In this document: positions 34,464 to 42,923 of the stretch, one piece after another | Numbering within the stretch: position 1 is the stretch's first letter | Layout of the letters: the number at the start of each line of letters is the position of its first letter | Assembly (NCBI RefSeq): GCF_042662125.1 | Contig: NZ_JBHSXL010000003.1 | Location: 248,001-312,000, forward strand | Direction: 5' to 3' | Length of the DNA: 64,000 bases | Origin: Halopenitus salinus | GTDB lineage: Archaea; Halobacteriota; Halobacteria; Halobacteriales; Haloferacaceae | Notes under the pieces: generated by a model | Told to the model about the DNA's origin: nothing | Databases searched by the model: none | What the model saw: only the letters and a program-made list of their open reading frames with translations | Translations under genes and position numbers: made by a program

Positions 34464-35770
34464 CAGTACCTCACAAAGCATCGTCAACTAAACTGATCTG
34501 AGTCACCTGTTCCGGCGTAATGAGTTGTCGGTAGCGCTTAACCAAAGCTGATCGAACCCGGAGCCGTCGCTGTCGACGGCAGTCAGACGCCGACAGCGAC
34601 AGCGTTGCCACTCACGAAACGGCGTACTCGGTCGGTGACCACCGGTAAAACCGGTCGTCTGTGGCTGAGTCGTGGGGACAGTCCGACGCACCACGAGGGC
34701 CGTCCACGCAGCCCGTCGAACCATATTGACGAATTCCTTATACGGCCACTACCAGAGGCGATGACCGCCTCGGCGGGGCGTCGCCACATATCGTAGTGGA
34801 GGTACCAACAGACGTTCTGTAACAGCAGACTCACCACGACGTACAGCATTCGTACCGTTGGATCTCGCGTTGTTGTCGTCGCCATTGCTTGCTGTAGTGG
34901 TATCGAGCGTCTCGCGGAGTCTCGATAACTGGCGCGTCAGCGGCGTAGCCGTGACGCGCCACGCCGTGGTCGTCATACTTCCCGTTCAGGTACGTACAGT
35001 CGAGTTTTCCCGTCAGATCATACTGAATGACGCGACTTTACCCTTCCGAGGGTTCTTGCTGAATCGTCTCAACCCACCGGATGATCGGAGTCACGTACGC
35101 GTAGTTATGCGCTTGAAGTAACGTGAAACACTTACTGTTGTAGAATCCGCGATCAAGATAGACGGCCTTGACCTCAGTGTCAAGGACGTCGAGCACTCCG
35201 GGGAACTCAGCGAGGACACTGCCGGCGGTATCGCCGTCTTCGAGACGGTGTACCGACAGCGTGTAGGGTTTGTTCTTCACACGCGCGTAGAGTGTCGCAT
35301 AGGCGTGGAACGCGGTAGTTCCACGCTTTGCCACCGAGTGGATGAGTCCATTCGTGTCATCTTCATCACCGTAGTGGGGTCGCAGGGGAGGTCTGCACAG
35401 ACCTCCACCTGCTCGGGAAGTAGTTCATCGAGATCCTTCCGAAGAAGCATGTTAGCAACTCGCTCGAGCCGTTCCGGCTCGAACTTCGTCCGCAGATGAT
35501 AGAGGATCGTGTCGGCAGCGGGGCCGTTCTGACTCGACGCACAGAGCGTAGAGACAGAGGTTCTGTCGGCCCAAGCGCCGACGAAATACTCGTAGATGGC
35601 CTCAGTAGTGATTTGAGCATTGTTCGCTAAGGAGATCGGGACTCCCTCGTCAAGCTGGTTAACGAGAAATTCAAGAATCTGGTCTTCATAAATCTTACTG
35701 TCTGCTTGCTTGTTGGAGTGCACATCCTCACCAAGCAGACGTTCTAACTAACGAGCCTTGTGAAGTACTG
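34464..35770 (-). mobile_element. degenerate insertion sequence (ISH3-family-like) with imperfect terminal inverted repeats
   Basis: The element is about 1307 bp. The left end reads CAGTACCTCACAAAGC and the inverted right end reads CAGTACTTCACAAGGC; similarity continues weakly for about 15 more bases. The flanks are AAATCT on the left and AAATTT on the right, either a decayed target duplication or an extension of the inverted repeat (the sequence is self-complementary, so this cannot be told). It carries one broken transposase gene on the minus strand. It lies between two glycosyltransferase genes of the AT-rich glycan cassette. Confidence 0.82.
34503..35723 (-). pseudogene. ISH3-like transposase remnant
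   Basis: The start (MHSNKQADSKIYEDQILEFL) and the next 115 residues are intact, including PAADTILYHLRTKFEPERLE and VANMLLRKDLDELLPEQVEV. A frameshift near 35385 moves to the frame with KRGTTAFHAYATLYARVKNK and VKAVYLDRGFYNSK (DDE-type Asp region). An in-frame stop at 35038 interrupts that frame. Recognisable fragments continue (CTYLNGKYDDHGVARHGYAA, then ATTTTRDPTVRMLYVVVSLL), with apparent internal deletions and further frameshifts. It cannot make a working transposase. The family assignment rests on remembered haloarchaeal ISH3-like sequences. Confidence 0.8.
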
Positions 35771-35784
35771 AAATTTACTATATA

Positions 35785-36690
35785 CTAATTGGAAAGGAAT
35801 TGTTTCCATCGACCAAACTGCTGGAATAGTTTGAGTGTGTAATTAAACAAGTAGAAGCCGATCGATTCAATGAGAGAAGTGGTGTAACTGTTGCTCGTTA
35901 GTCGCGACTTCAATCGTTTTGGACTCGGTGGAGCATATGAGAGAGGCGAGAAGAGGCTCGGAAACGAATAACGGTCAGGGTATCGATTTCGGAGCTGTTC
36001 CATCCCAATTCCGATTCGGATCGCCTTCTGAATTTGTTCCCAGATTGTTGTTCGAGGAGGATGATAAACCTCGCAATCACTCACGGCTAGGTCGTAGCCC
36101 TTGTTATAAACCCGGTTCCCCAATTCCCGATCCTCACCAGACGTCAATTCCGGATCAAAATGATCGACCTCTCTAATTAATTCTCGAGTTAGTAATAATG
36201 CTGCAGTCGGAGCGAAATTGTAGTCCTCAACGTAGTGCTGTACCGGGATTGAAAGTGCTTGATCATAGCGTTCAACAAACCTTTCTCCGCCCTCATCTAA
36301 AGAGATCTTGACTTGACAAGCAAGATACTCAGCATCATTTTTCCGAAGATCGGTAACTGCACATTTCAACCAGTTCGGCTCCAACCAGATATCTGCGTCA
36401 ACAAAGGCGATGATATCACCCCTTGTTTCAGCAATTCCTTCGTTCCTCGCCTTTGCCCGGCCAGTCTCAACAACTTTGACGATATGAACTATATCGGGGT
36501 ATTTGGTCTTGAACTCTTCAGCTACCTCAAGAGTCTCTCCCGAAGTTGGAGTGATCGCTACAATTATTTCAAAATCGTTGTATGACTGGTCAATAGCACT
36601 TTTTAAAGTGGTTCGGAGACCCTCCGGATCCGAATAGGCTGGGATAACAATCGACACGAACTGATTAGAACATTCTTCACAACCAGTCAT
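35785..36690 (-). CDS. glycosyltransferase family 2
   Basis: This 301-residue GT2 enzyme has FVSIVIPAYSDPEGLRTTLK, the donor motif IAFVDADIWLEPNWLK and an acceptor region with LTSGEDRELGNRVYNKGYDL. It is a paralogue of the GT2 protein at 31852-32766: the SGEDRELGNRVY and SGGDREFGDRVY segments correspond. It probably adds one sugar to the lipid-linked glycan. A weakly hydrophobic C-terminus (IGFYLFNYTLKLFQQF) may touch the membrane. It lies 10 nt downstream of the AglQ-like gene and 15 nt before the insertion sequence, which therefore just missed it. Confidence 0.85.
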   Translation of the reverse strand: MTGCEECSNQFVSIVIPAYSDPEGLRTTLKSAIDQSYNDFEIIVAITPTSGETLEVAEEFKTKYPDIVHIVKVVETGRAKARNEGIAETRGDIIAFVDADIWLEPNWLKCAVTDLRKNDAEYLACQVKISLDEGGERFVERYDQALSIPVQHYVEDYNFAPTAALLLTRELIREVDHFDPELTSGEDRELGNRVYNKGYDLAVSDCEVYHPPRTTIWEQIQKAIRIGIGMEQLRNRYPDRYSFPSLFSPLSYAPPSPKRLKSRLTSNSYTTSLIESIGFYLFNYTLKLFQQFGRWKQFLSN

Positions 36691-36700
36691 AGTTAGTGAT

Positions 36701-37816
36701 TCACGGAAGGTCCATATCTGGGAGATCAGTGAGCACTGAAACTAGCGCAATCCGGGTGTTCTCGTCAACTCCTTCAATATCAAGAATATCAAAGACCGTG
36801 TCAGTTTCTAGACAGAGGTCGGACACTATTCGCTCCCGATGTTCCTCAATTGAAGTCCCCTCAAAGCGGTGCAGAATCTTCGCTATACTAATACCCTGTA
36901 CTAAGCTTCCGTGTTTCGTATCGATACCCCTAATAAGGTCGTTCTCGTTGTCGCGAACAAAGTCAAGGGCTCGTGATAGTTTCTCACACCTCCAGAACTC
37001 GTGATTCGGAAAGATAGGTTTCAGCTTCGAAAGTGCATTTAGGTTCACCGTCTGATACCCTCGTTCTTTCTTCCGACGTTCATCAGAATACGAATAGTAG
37101 TGAAACGCGATCTCGTTGATGAGCATATCGTATCGACGCCGTGGCGCACAACTAATTGAACAGATTGTATCGATAAAACGGGGCCGAACGTAATGCTTTA
37201 TGAGACCATTGGAGTGAAGCCGCATATTGGTTGAGAGATGATCTAAGAAATTCCCGATGCGTTCCTCAATAATGTTGACGGTGGGCGCGATCTCGGCGGC
37301 TGCCGCGGAGAATATAATCTGGTGGTTCAGCGTCCGATCGAACGACAGAGTACTCCCATCGGTTTCCACTCTCTCCCACAAGCCCAACTCTTCGCTGAAT
37401 GGGTGTAATCGAAACACCTCTTCGGCTGTTTCCCTAGCATCTGATCGCTCAAAGACCTCACTCGTTCGTGCTAGCGCACGGATCGGCGCTGCTTGTCCTA
37501 CCAGCCCGTTGCACTTGTCCTTCGATTCGACGTTCCGACAGTGGTATGTGAATCCTGATGGACGCACGTCGTCGGATAGAAGATAATCTATAGCGCTATT
37601 TGCTGCGTCTTCAAACACTGTCTCTCTGGATATTTTGTACGCCTTCGTTAGAACCAGCAACCAGTGGGAGGTTGTTCGCACCGGCGTTTCCGGCTCGTCG
37701 TAGGTGTAGTTCCGCCCTGGCGGGAATGACCCGTCATCACGTTGTAAATCCAGCCCATCCCTCGCACTTCGTTCAATAATATCATGTAACGTGACAATTC
37801 CGCTGTTCGATTCCAT
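36701..37816 (-). CDS. AglQ-like glycosylation-cluster protein
   Basis: This 371-residue protein lacks membrane segments and classic glycosyltransferase motifs. The N-terminal part (LQRDDGSFPPGRNYTYDEPE, then TPVRTTSHWLLVLTKAYKIS) resembles alpha/alpha-barrel glycan-processing proteins, and the overall pattern fits AglQ of haloarchaeal N-glycosylation clusters. AglQ is proposed to act on lipid-linked glycan as an isomerase or hydrolase, but its activity is not settled. The gene lies 10 nt before the GT2 gene in the same operon, and its AT-rich base composition matches that gene. The assignment is tentative. Confidence 0.6.
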   Translation of the reverse strand: MESNSGIVTLHDIIERSARDGLDLQRDDGSFPPGRNYTYDEPETPVRTTSHWLLVLTKAYKISRETVFEDAANSAIDYLLSDDVRPSGFTYHCRNVESKDKCNGLVGQAAPIRALARTSEVFERSDARETAEEVFRLHPFSEELGLWERVETDGSTLSFDRTLNHQIIFSAAAAEIAPTVNIIEERIGNFLDHLSTNMRLHSNGLIKHYVRPRFIDTICSISCAPRRRYDMLINEIAFHYYSYSDERRKKERGYQTVNLNALSKLKPIFPNHEFWRCEKLSRALDFVRDNENDLIRGIDTKHGSLVQGISIAKILHRFEGTSIEEHRERIVSDLCLETDTVFDILDIEGVDENTRIALVSVLTDLPDMDLP

Positions 37817-37954
37817 CTTTTTTCTCTCTAAGAAGGGGTACTAGTAAAAGTCTCTTGAAGAGATAGAGATGAAGTATTCTCCCGAATACGTGAGTATCTA
37901 TCAGAACTAGGGTCCATAGATTCTACTTGCATCCACGTACGTAATTCGATGATT

Positions 37955-38182
37955 TCATACATATCCAAGGTCTTGGATTTTGGTTTTATTGTCTTCAACG
38001 TTCATATGATTTGTCGTCGGTTCGAACGCTTTCTTATCTACAGCATCGCTTTCCACCCAGGGAACCTTCTTCACGCACGGCAACAGCATCCCCTCGGGGT
38101 GTCCGTGAATCGTGTATTCGCCGAAAGGGTTACCGTGGTCTGCGGTGATGATGACGTCGGCGGCGTCGACGTTCTCCAAGAG
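37955..38182 (-). pseudogene. 3' fragment of an alkaline-phosphatase-superfamily hydrolase, cut by an IS6-type element
   Basis: The fragment reads LLENVDAADVIITADHGNPF and continues GEYTIHGHPEGMLLPCVKKV to a stop at 37955. It parallels the intact gene at 39321-40307 (LLENLDADRVAITADHGEAF; YGHPEGFPHPIVKKVPWVET) and ends LGYV, like the intact LGYR. Everything upstream of the metal-binding ADHG motif is missing, and the IS6-like element begins exactly where the homology stops. It is therefore a non-functional second copy of the neighbouring hydrolase. About 140 nt between it and the AglQ-like gene contain no gene. Confidence 0.82.
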
Positions 38183-38866
38183 TAGTTTAGTTTGGAGCAT
38201 TGAGCCAGGAATCAAATGCTTGAAGCCAATTTTCGGCGGTTTGAGGCTCAACATGGCTGAAACAGTTTGGGAAGGACGACGTTCGGCGTTTGAGTTCTCG
38301 AAAGATTCGTTCGCTGGCATTCCGATTTCCATGGCGTTCTGTCTGAAATCAGAGCCCAGCTCTGGCAAGCGCAGTTTGGAGGTGTTGGGCGCCATCGGCG
38401 AGGAATACGGCGGATTCAATCTCGTGTTTCTGGCGAAGTTCTCGAAGAAAGATCTCGGTTACTGCGGTTGTTGTCGTGGAAAATAATCGGAAATGCAGCA
38501 GATCGTTCGTCTCAGGATCAGCTGCAGCGTACAGCCAGAATTGCTGATCATTGAGTCGAATCACGGTCTCGTCAATCGCAACGTGATTCGGGCTTCGACC
38601 GTCTGTGGGCTGTAGATCGGCCTTCTGTATCCAATCGTGGATTGCCTTGCGCGTCCGCCGACACCCTGATCCTCAAGAAGAGAGACGGTATTCGACAGCG
38701 AGAGCCCCGCTAACTGCAGTTGAATACCGATCTTCATCGCACGCTCGGGTGTCCGCTGTCGCTCCACAAAATCCAACTCAATCCAGTCCGTGCATCCGCT
38801 GAGGCGGGCGATTTCTGCCATAGACCAGCAAGAAATCACTCCCCTTCACTTCCGTAACTAAACACG
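38183..38866 (-). mobile_element. degenerate IS6-family insertion sequence
   Basis: The element is about 684 bp, the usual size of haloarchaeal IS6 elements. The ends resemble each other in inverted orientation: GTTTAGTTTGGA at the left and GTTTAGTTACGGA at the inverted right. No 8-bp target duplication is left (left flank TTCTCCAA, right flank GACCGCAC). It is flanked by truncated hydrolase genes pointing in opposite directions. This suggests an IS-associated deletion or rearrangement rather than simple insertion. Confidence 0.8.
38187..38821 (-). pseudogene. IS6-family transposase with one frameshift and one nonsense codon
   Basis: Reading from the ATG at 38821, MAEIARLSGCTDWIELDFVE is a typical IS6 start, followed by RTPERAMKIGIQLQLAGLSL. 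A frameshift near 38660 shifts into VIRLNDQQFWLYAAADPETN, which carries the D-x-Q catalytic region. A TGA at 38349-38351, where CGA (Arg) is expected after ARAGL, interrupts that frame. Beyond it the same frame continues FQTERHGNRNASERIFRELK to a normal TAA at 38187, keeping the catalytic Glu region. Two point lesions thus account for its inactivation, so it is a young pseudogene. Confidence 0.85.
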
Positions 38867-39291
38867 ACCGCACACGGACCCTACAAGGCGCCCGCGGAAT
38901 ATCAAACTGTCAATCCAACTGATATCCTACCAACTAATTGATAATATCCGATGAGGACCAAAAAGTCACCAGCGAGGACGTAATGTCAGCGTACGATGAC
39001 TGTGTTCGATATTTATCTGATATCTACAGACAACAGCATGAGTTACTGACTGAGGATTTCGAGTGCGTTATAATACTAGCCGATCACTGGAAAGCATTCG
39101 GCGAGTACGGTATGTGGGGTCATACTGGTCTCGGTCCCGAAGTTACGAAGATCTCCCTCTCAATTCATACACCAAACGGAAGTAGTGAAATCGAAGCAAC
39201 AGAACAACCAGTGAATCACACGACGTCTTTCATATATTATCTGTTCAATACTGTTCCACATCTATTACATTATGGGTGTTACCGTGAGTAA
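38867..39291 (+). pseudogene. truncated and frameshifted sulfatase-like hydrolase remnant
   Basis: Directly beside the IS6 end, one frame reads HGPYKAPAEYQTVNPTDILP and ends at stops near 38940. The next frame continues ISDEDQKVTSEDVMSAYDDC and reaches VIILADHWKAFGEYGMWGHT. The order HxPY...(Y)...ADHxxAFGE is that of the C-terminal half of sulfatase/alkaline-phosphatase-superfamily proteins. The ADHG glycine is replaced by Trp. The 5' half is absent, cut at the IS, and a frameshift separates the two parts, so it is a pseudogene. It points opposite to the hydrolase fragment on the other side of the IS. Confidence 0.72.
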
Positions 39292-39320
39292 TCCTGAAAC
39301 TTTCTAAAGCTACAGACACC

Positions 39321-40307
39321 TCAACGATATCCGAGATCACGGAGATGTTCTTCGATATCAACACTAACTTCTTGATCCATCTCTAAATCTGGTTTCTGTG
39401 TTTGAAGATCTTCCGCCGTTGTTTCGACCCACGGGACTTTCTTCACGATCGGGTGTGGGAACCCTTCGGGATGACCATAGGCGTACATCTCCCCGAACGC
39501 CTCCCCGTGATCTGCAGTAATGGCAACCCGATCCGCATCCAGATTTTCGAGGAGAACTTCGACTTCGTCCAGTGCGAGTCTGAGAGTGTCCTTGTACAAC
39601 TCGTATACGGCTTCTCGGGAGGCTTCACCCGATTCCAGTTTTTCGTACCCTTCCTGCTCGAACTCAGTCGGCGGTCGACCCTCCGGAAGCGACTGACCGA
39701 TATACGGGAGGTGGGGCTGCATGTAGTGGACGATCATCCGATCGTCATCTCTCGCTCGCCCGGCATCGATCGCGTAATCAGTCATCGTACTCGGGAGAAC
39801 AACGCGGTATGTTTCGTTATTGTAGTTCTCCCACACCGTATCGATGGATGCGAACGCATCGATATCGACGGTATCCCACTTGGAGAACTCGATCGGCGTC
39901 GTGTTGTGCATCGCCATCGGAGGCATTCTCCGCTCTTCGAGAACTCGAGTGGCGTGTGCATTTCCCGTAATGTACTGGGTTTGTTCGATCTCTGCCCGAT
40001 ACTCTTCGGAAAACGTCTGTGCGATCCACTCCGCGGAATGGCTTCCGATAGACCACACCTCATATACGCTCTCGATGAATTCGTATTCGTCTGAAACTTC
40101 TCGGAGAGTGTCTACTCGGCATGCATCAAGTACGATGAGTACGTCCCAGTCCCGCTCGTAGACGTTCGTTCCGATCGGGAATCGTGAAGTTATACCGAAC
40201 CAGATTGCCAGATACCACGTAAAGACAACATATAGAGGCGCCCGAGTCGGAGTTTCGTGGAATCGCTCGCGCATCTCCGCGAGCCACGTCCGAATATTCG
40301 TCTCCAT
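39321..40307 (-). CDS. alkaline-phosphatase/sulfatase-superfamily hydrolase of the glycan locus
   Basis: This 328-residue protein has an N-terminal hydrophobic segment (APLYVVFTWYLAIWFGIT), the first metal Asp in VLIVLDACRVDTLREV, IVHYMQPHLPYIGQSLPEG, and the second metal site AITADHGEAFGE. The Cys/Ser-x-Pro-x-Arg motif needed for formylglycine in true sulfatases is not seen, so a phosphatase or phospho/sulfo-transferase activity is as likely as a sulfatase. It ends IEEHLRDLGYR. It follows the flippase gene by 41 nt on the same strand, and remnants of two relatives lie just downstream. The substrate is unknown; a glycan or lipid-carrier modification is inferred from context. Confidence 0.82.
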   Translation of the reverse strand: METNIRTWLAEMRERFHETPTRAPLYVVFTWYLAIWFGITSRFPIGTNVYERDWDVLIVLDACRVDTLREVSDEYEFIESVYEVWSIGSHSAEWIAQTFSEEYRAEIEQTQYITGNAHATRVLEERRMPPMAMHNTTPIEFSKWDTVDIDAFASIDTVWENYNNETYRVVLPSTMTDYAIDAGRARDDDRMIVHYMQPHLPYIGQSLPEGRPPTEFEQEGYEKLESGEASREAVYELYKDTLRLALDEVEVLLENLDADRVAITADHGEAFGEMYAYGHPEGFPHPIVKKVPWVETTAEDLQTQKPDLEMDQEVSVDIEEHLRDLGYR

Positions 40308-40348
40308 GTAGCTGTCGTAGGAAGGGCAGTAGTGATGAAACGACCGGT

Positions 40349-41776
40349 CTACTTCGGCGCGAAAAACGGAATCGGGAACGGCATGTTCTCACGCACCGTC
40401 GTTCGGAACTCCTGTGAGAGACCGAACAGCGCCACGAAGTAGACGCCTGCCCCGACTCCGACGAGAACGACGACGATCGGCAACGACTCACCGATCACGG
40501 CTCGTCCAAAGAAAACGATCCCGGCCATGGTCCCGGCAGCCAGACACTGCTTTCCGATCTCGGCGATTGGAACGACGACGTCGACGACGTGGTTTGCGTA
40601 GTAGTAGCCGAGAAGTAGCCCAATGCCGGCAGACGCGGTCGTCGCCGCCGCGGCACCGTACCAGCCGAACTGCCACGTGAGTAGAACGTTCAACACGAGA
40701 TTTACTACAACGAAGACGGCGTTGATCCGAAAGGTCAGATCCGGCCGATCGATCGCGTCGATCGTGGTCAGGAACTGGCCCATGTATCCGTAGAGCAATC
40801 GCGCAAAGGTGAGAATTAGCAGGATATAGTATCCGGTTTCGAATCCGGATCCATAGACCGTCAGGACGACGTCCCCGACGATCGCCGCGCCGACGAGTCC
40901 CGGAATGATGAACAGACCGGCGTACGCGAGGCTCACACGCAGCAAACCGGCTATCTCACCGTCCGAACTTCCCTCCGAAGAGAGCTTGCTCATCTCCGGG
41001 AAGAGCGTCTGTCTGATCGAATTGCCGAAGATCGCGAACAGCGATGCGAGGTTCCAGGCCACCTCGTAGACCGCGATGAGGCTATTCGAGACGAACACCG
41101 CAAGGATGATCGTATCCATCGACATGAACGTCCGTCCCTTGATCGACCCGAGCCACGAGAACTGGGCGTACGATCTGAGTCGGAAGAAATCCCGACGCGA
41201 CGGCTTCCTCCTCGGAATCTCCACGAAGTATGCGCCGATCGCGATCGCGACGATGGCACCCACGACGTATCCGGCGAACGCCCCGGCGATCCCGAACCCC
41301 GACAACACGAGAACGACCTGCACGATGCTTCGACTCGTCCACTCGACCGGAGAGAGGACGCTCGAAACGTGGACGAGAAGCTGTCCGTCAAGTATGGCAC
41401 GGACGAAACCGATCCCGAGGCGGACGGAAAGCATCAGAATGAGGATCCACGTCGCCTCTATCTCCATGAACTCGTTCAGGTACGGTCGCGCGATCCAGAG
41501 GCAGACGGCCACGACCGCGAACAGCCCGAACTGCGCGAGAACGCCGGTGACGACGTAGTTCCCCTCGTCAGATTCGCTCACTCGTTTTCGGATCGCCTGC
41601 GGAAGCCCGAGCTCACCGGCGATCGCGACCCACGCCAGAACCGACAGGACGACGACGTAGGTCCCATATCGTTCCTGTCCGAGCGTCCGCGTGAGGGCGA
41701 TCGTCGCGACGAAGCCCGAGACGGACATCACCACCCGCGACAGGAAGTTGATCATCGAGGTCCGACCGTATCTCAT
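40349..41776 (-). CDS. oligosaccharide flippase (Wzx/AglR-like, MATE-like fold)
   Basis: This 475-residue protein has about 14 membrane segments. It starts MINFLSRVVMSVSGFVATIA after a short lead, followed by LTRTLGQERYGTYVVVLSVL, the standard entry of polysaccharide-biosynthesis flippases. Later segments include NSLIAVYEVAWNLASLFAIF. AglR is the related protein proposed to translocate dolichyl-phosphate-linked sugar in Haloferax. Here it is in the glycan locus, upstream of the hydrolase and downstream of the PP-loop gene, all on the minus strand. Its function as a lipid-linked glycan flippase is inferred from family and location. Confidence 0.9.
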   Translation of the reverse strand: MRYGRTSMINFLSRVVMSVSGFVATIALTRTLGQERYGTYVVVLSVLAWVAIAGELGLPQAIRKRVSESDEGNYVVTGVLAQFGLFAVVAVCLWIARPYLNEFMEIEATWILILMLSVRLGIGFVRAILDGQLLVHVSSVLSPVEWTSRSIVQVVLVLSGFGIAGAFAGYVVGAIVAIAIGAYFVEIPRRKPSRRDFFRLRSYAQFSWLGSIKGRTFMSMDTIILAVFVSNSLIAVYEVAWNLASLFAIFGNSIRQTLFPEMSKLSSEGSSDGEIAGLLRVSLAYAGLFIIPGLVGAAIVGDVVLTVYGSGFETGYYILLILTFARLLYGYMGQFLTTIDAIDRPDLTFRINAVFVVVNLVLNVLLTWQFGWYGAAAATTASAGIGLLLGYYYANHVVDVVVPIAEIGKQCLAAGTMAGIVFFGRAVIGESLPIVVVLVGVGAGVYFVALFGLSQEFRTTVRENMPFPIPFFAPK

Positions 41777-41874
41777 AGTTAGGGATCGCGATTACGGTCG
41801 AATTTCGACTGCCGACGTATCAATACCGTGCTTCTTCGATCGAGAGGGCGCCGTACGTCGCTCGACGGCCTAGC

Positions 41875-42846
41875 CTACATGTACCCCAGATCCCGCAGGC
41901 GCTCCATCAGGTCCTCTTTGTCCTGCGCCCGACCGGCACGCTCGGTCGTGTTTTCGAGGTCCTGCAGCCAGGCGGGTTCGGCGGTGGTCTTCTCGGTGGA
42001 GACCTCGCTGCCGAGCGACCGGAAGCCGGCGAAGTACTTCGGCGAGATCGGCACGTCGTCCTGGCTCACGCCCTCCGGGAGGTCCTCGGCCGACTCCGGC
42101 ACGTAGCCGTCGTCGGGGAAGGCCGCGACGGTGTCGGGCACGACGTAGTACCAGAAGGCGTCCCAGACGTCGGCCTCTGCGAACTGGAGGATGGGCTGGA
42201 TGCGGTCGTGGGGCGGGTAGATGTCGGGGTCGTGGCGCGGCGAGAAGAACGTCTCGTCGGCGCGCGCCTCCTGTTCGTCCCAGCGGACGCCGGAGATGAC
42301 GCCGTCGATGCCGTGTTCCTCCAGGGCGTTGTTGAGCGCGACCGTCTTCAGCAGGTGGTTGCCGACGTAGGTGTCGAGCAGGAACGGGAAGGTGTCCTCC
42401 TGGTACTCGAGGATGTCGCGAACGTGATGCTGGTTCGGCTCGGAGAGCGCCTCGACGGGGACGTCGTCGCCGGGTTCGAGCCCGTGTTCGTCGACGTAGG
42501 CGCCGACGTCCTCGTTGCGGGCGTAGACGACGTCGATGTCCCACTCGTCGGCCCACCGCTCGACGAAGTCGGTGATCTCGTCGAAGTGCTGGTAGTGGTC
42601 GATGAAGACGGCGGTCGGCTTCTCGTAGCCGAACTGGTCGGCGACCTCGTTGATGAAGTAGAGCGTGAGCGTGGAGTCCTTCCCGCCGGTCCACATGACC
42701 GCGGGGTTGTCGTACTGTTCGAGCCCCCGCCGGGTCACCTCGATCGCCTTTTCGATCTTGTGTTGCAGCGACGGGTAGTCGTCGGGCGACTCGCCCTCGC
42801 CGTCGTCGTAGTCGACGTCGACGTACTCCGGGAACGCGCTCGACAT
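41875..42846 (-). CDS. PP-loop protein of the PAPS reductase/CysD family in the glycan locus
   Basis: This 323-residue protein has the PP-loop VMWTGGKDSTLTLYFINEVA (SGGxDS type), PTAVFIDHYQHFDEITDFVE and GVRWDEQEARADETFFSPRH, which resembles CysD/PAPS reductase sequences that bind the adenylyl sulfate moiety. Such enzymes either reduce (phospho)adenylyl sulfate or form APS from ATP and sulfate. The C-terminus ERLRDLGYM is nearly identical to the tail of the hydrolase at 39321. It precedes the flippase by 98 nt on the same strand, so a role in activating sulfate (or another group) for glycan decoration is plausible. A plain sulfate-assimilation role is the alternative. Confidence 0.85.
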   Translation of the reverse strand: MSSAFPEYVDVDYDDGEGESPDDYPSLQHKIEKAIEVTRRGLEQYDNPAVMWTGGKDSTLTLYFINEVADQFGYEKPTAVFIDHYQHFDEITDFVERWADEWDIDVVYARNEDVGAYVDEHGLEPGDDVPVEALSEPNQHHVRDILEYQEDTFPFLLDTYVGNHLLKTVALNNALEEHGIDGVISGVRWDEQEARADETFFSPRHDPDIYPPHDRIQPILQFAEADVWDAFWYYVVPDTVAAFPDDGYVPESAEDLPEGVSQDDVPISPKYFAGFRSLGSEVSTEKTTAEPAWLQDLENTTERAGRAQDKEDLMERLRDLGYM

Positions 42847-42914
42847 ACCGGATAGGTGCGAACGGGCACGTATGAGGCTTTCTACCTGATTCCCGCGGTC
42901 CGATATCCCAGACC

Positions 42915-42923
42915 ATTTATACC
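42915..42923 (-). promoter_or_regulatory. TATA box upstream of the PP-loop gene
   Basis: On the minus strand GGTATAAAT lies about 68 nt before the ATG, predicting a leader of about 45 nt. The rest of the 288-nt divergent gap up to 43134 holds no gene. Confidence 0.45.

Noticed and set aside
38112..38486. 124-codon plus-strand frame over the IS6 remnant
   Set aside because: Antisense to the transposase pseudogene and the hydrolase fragment; no similarity of its own.
39321..40307. Calling the intact hydrolase a true sulfatase
   Set aside because: The formylglycine motif (C/S-x-P-x-R) is missing, so only the superfamily is supported.
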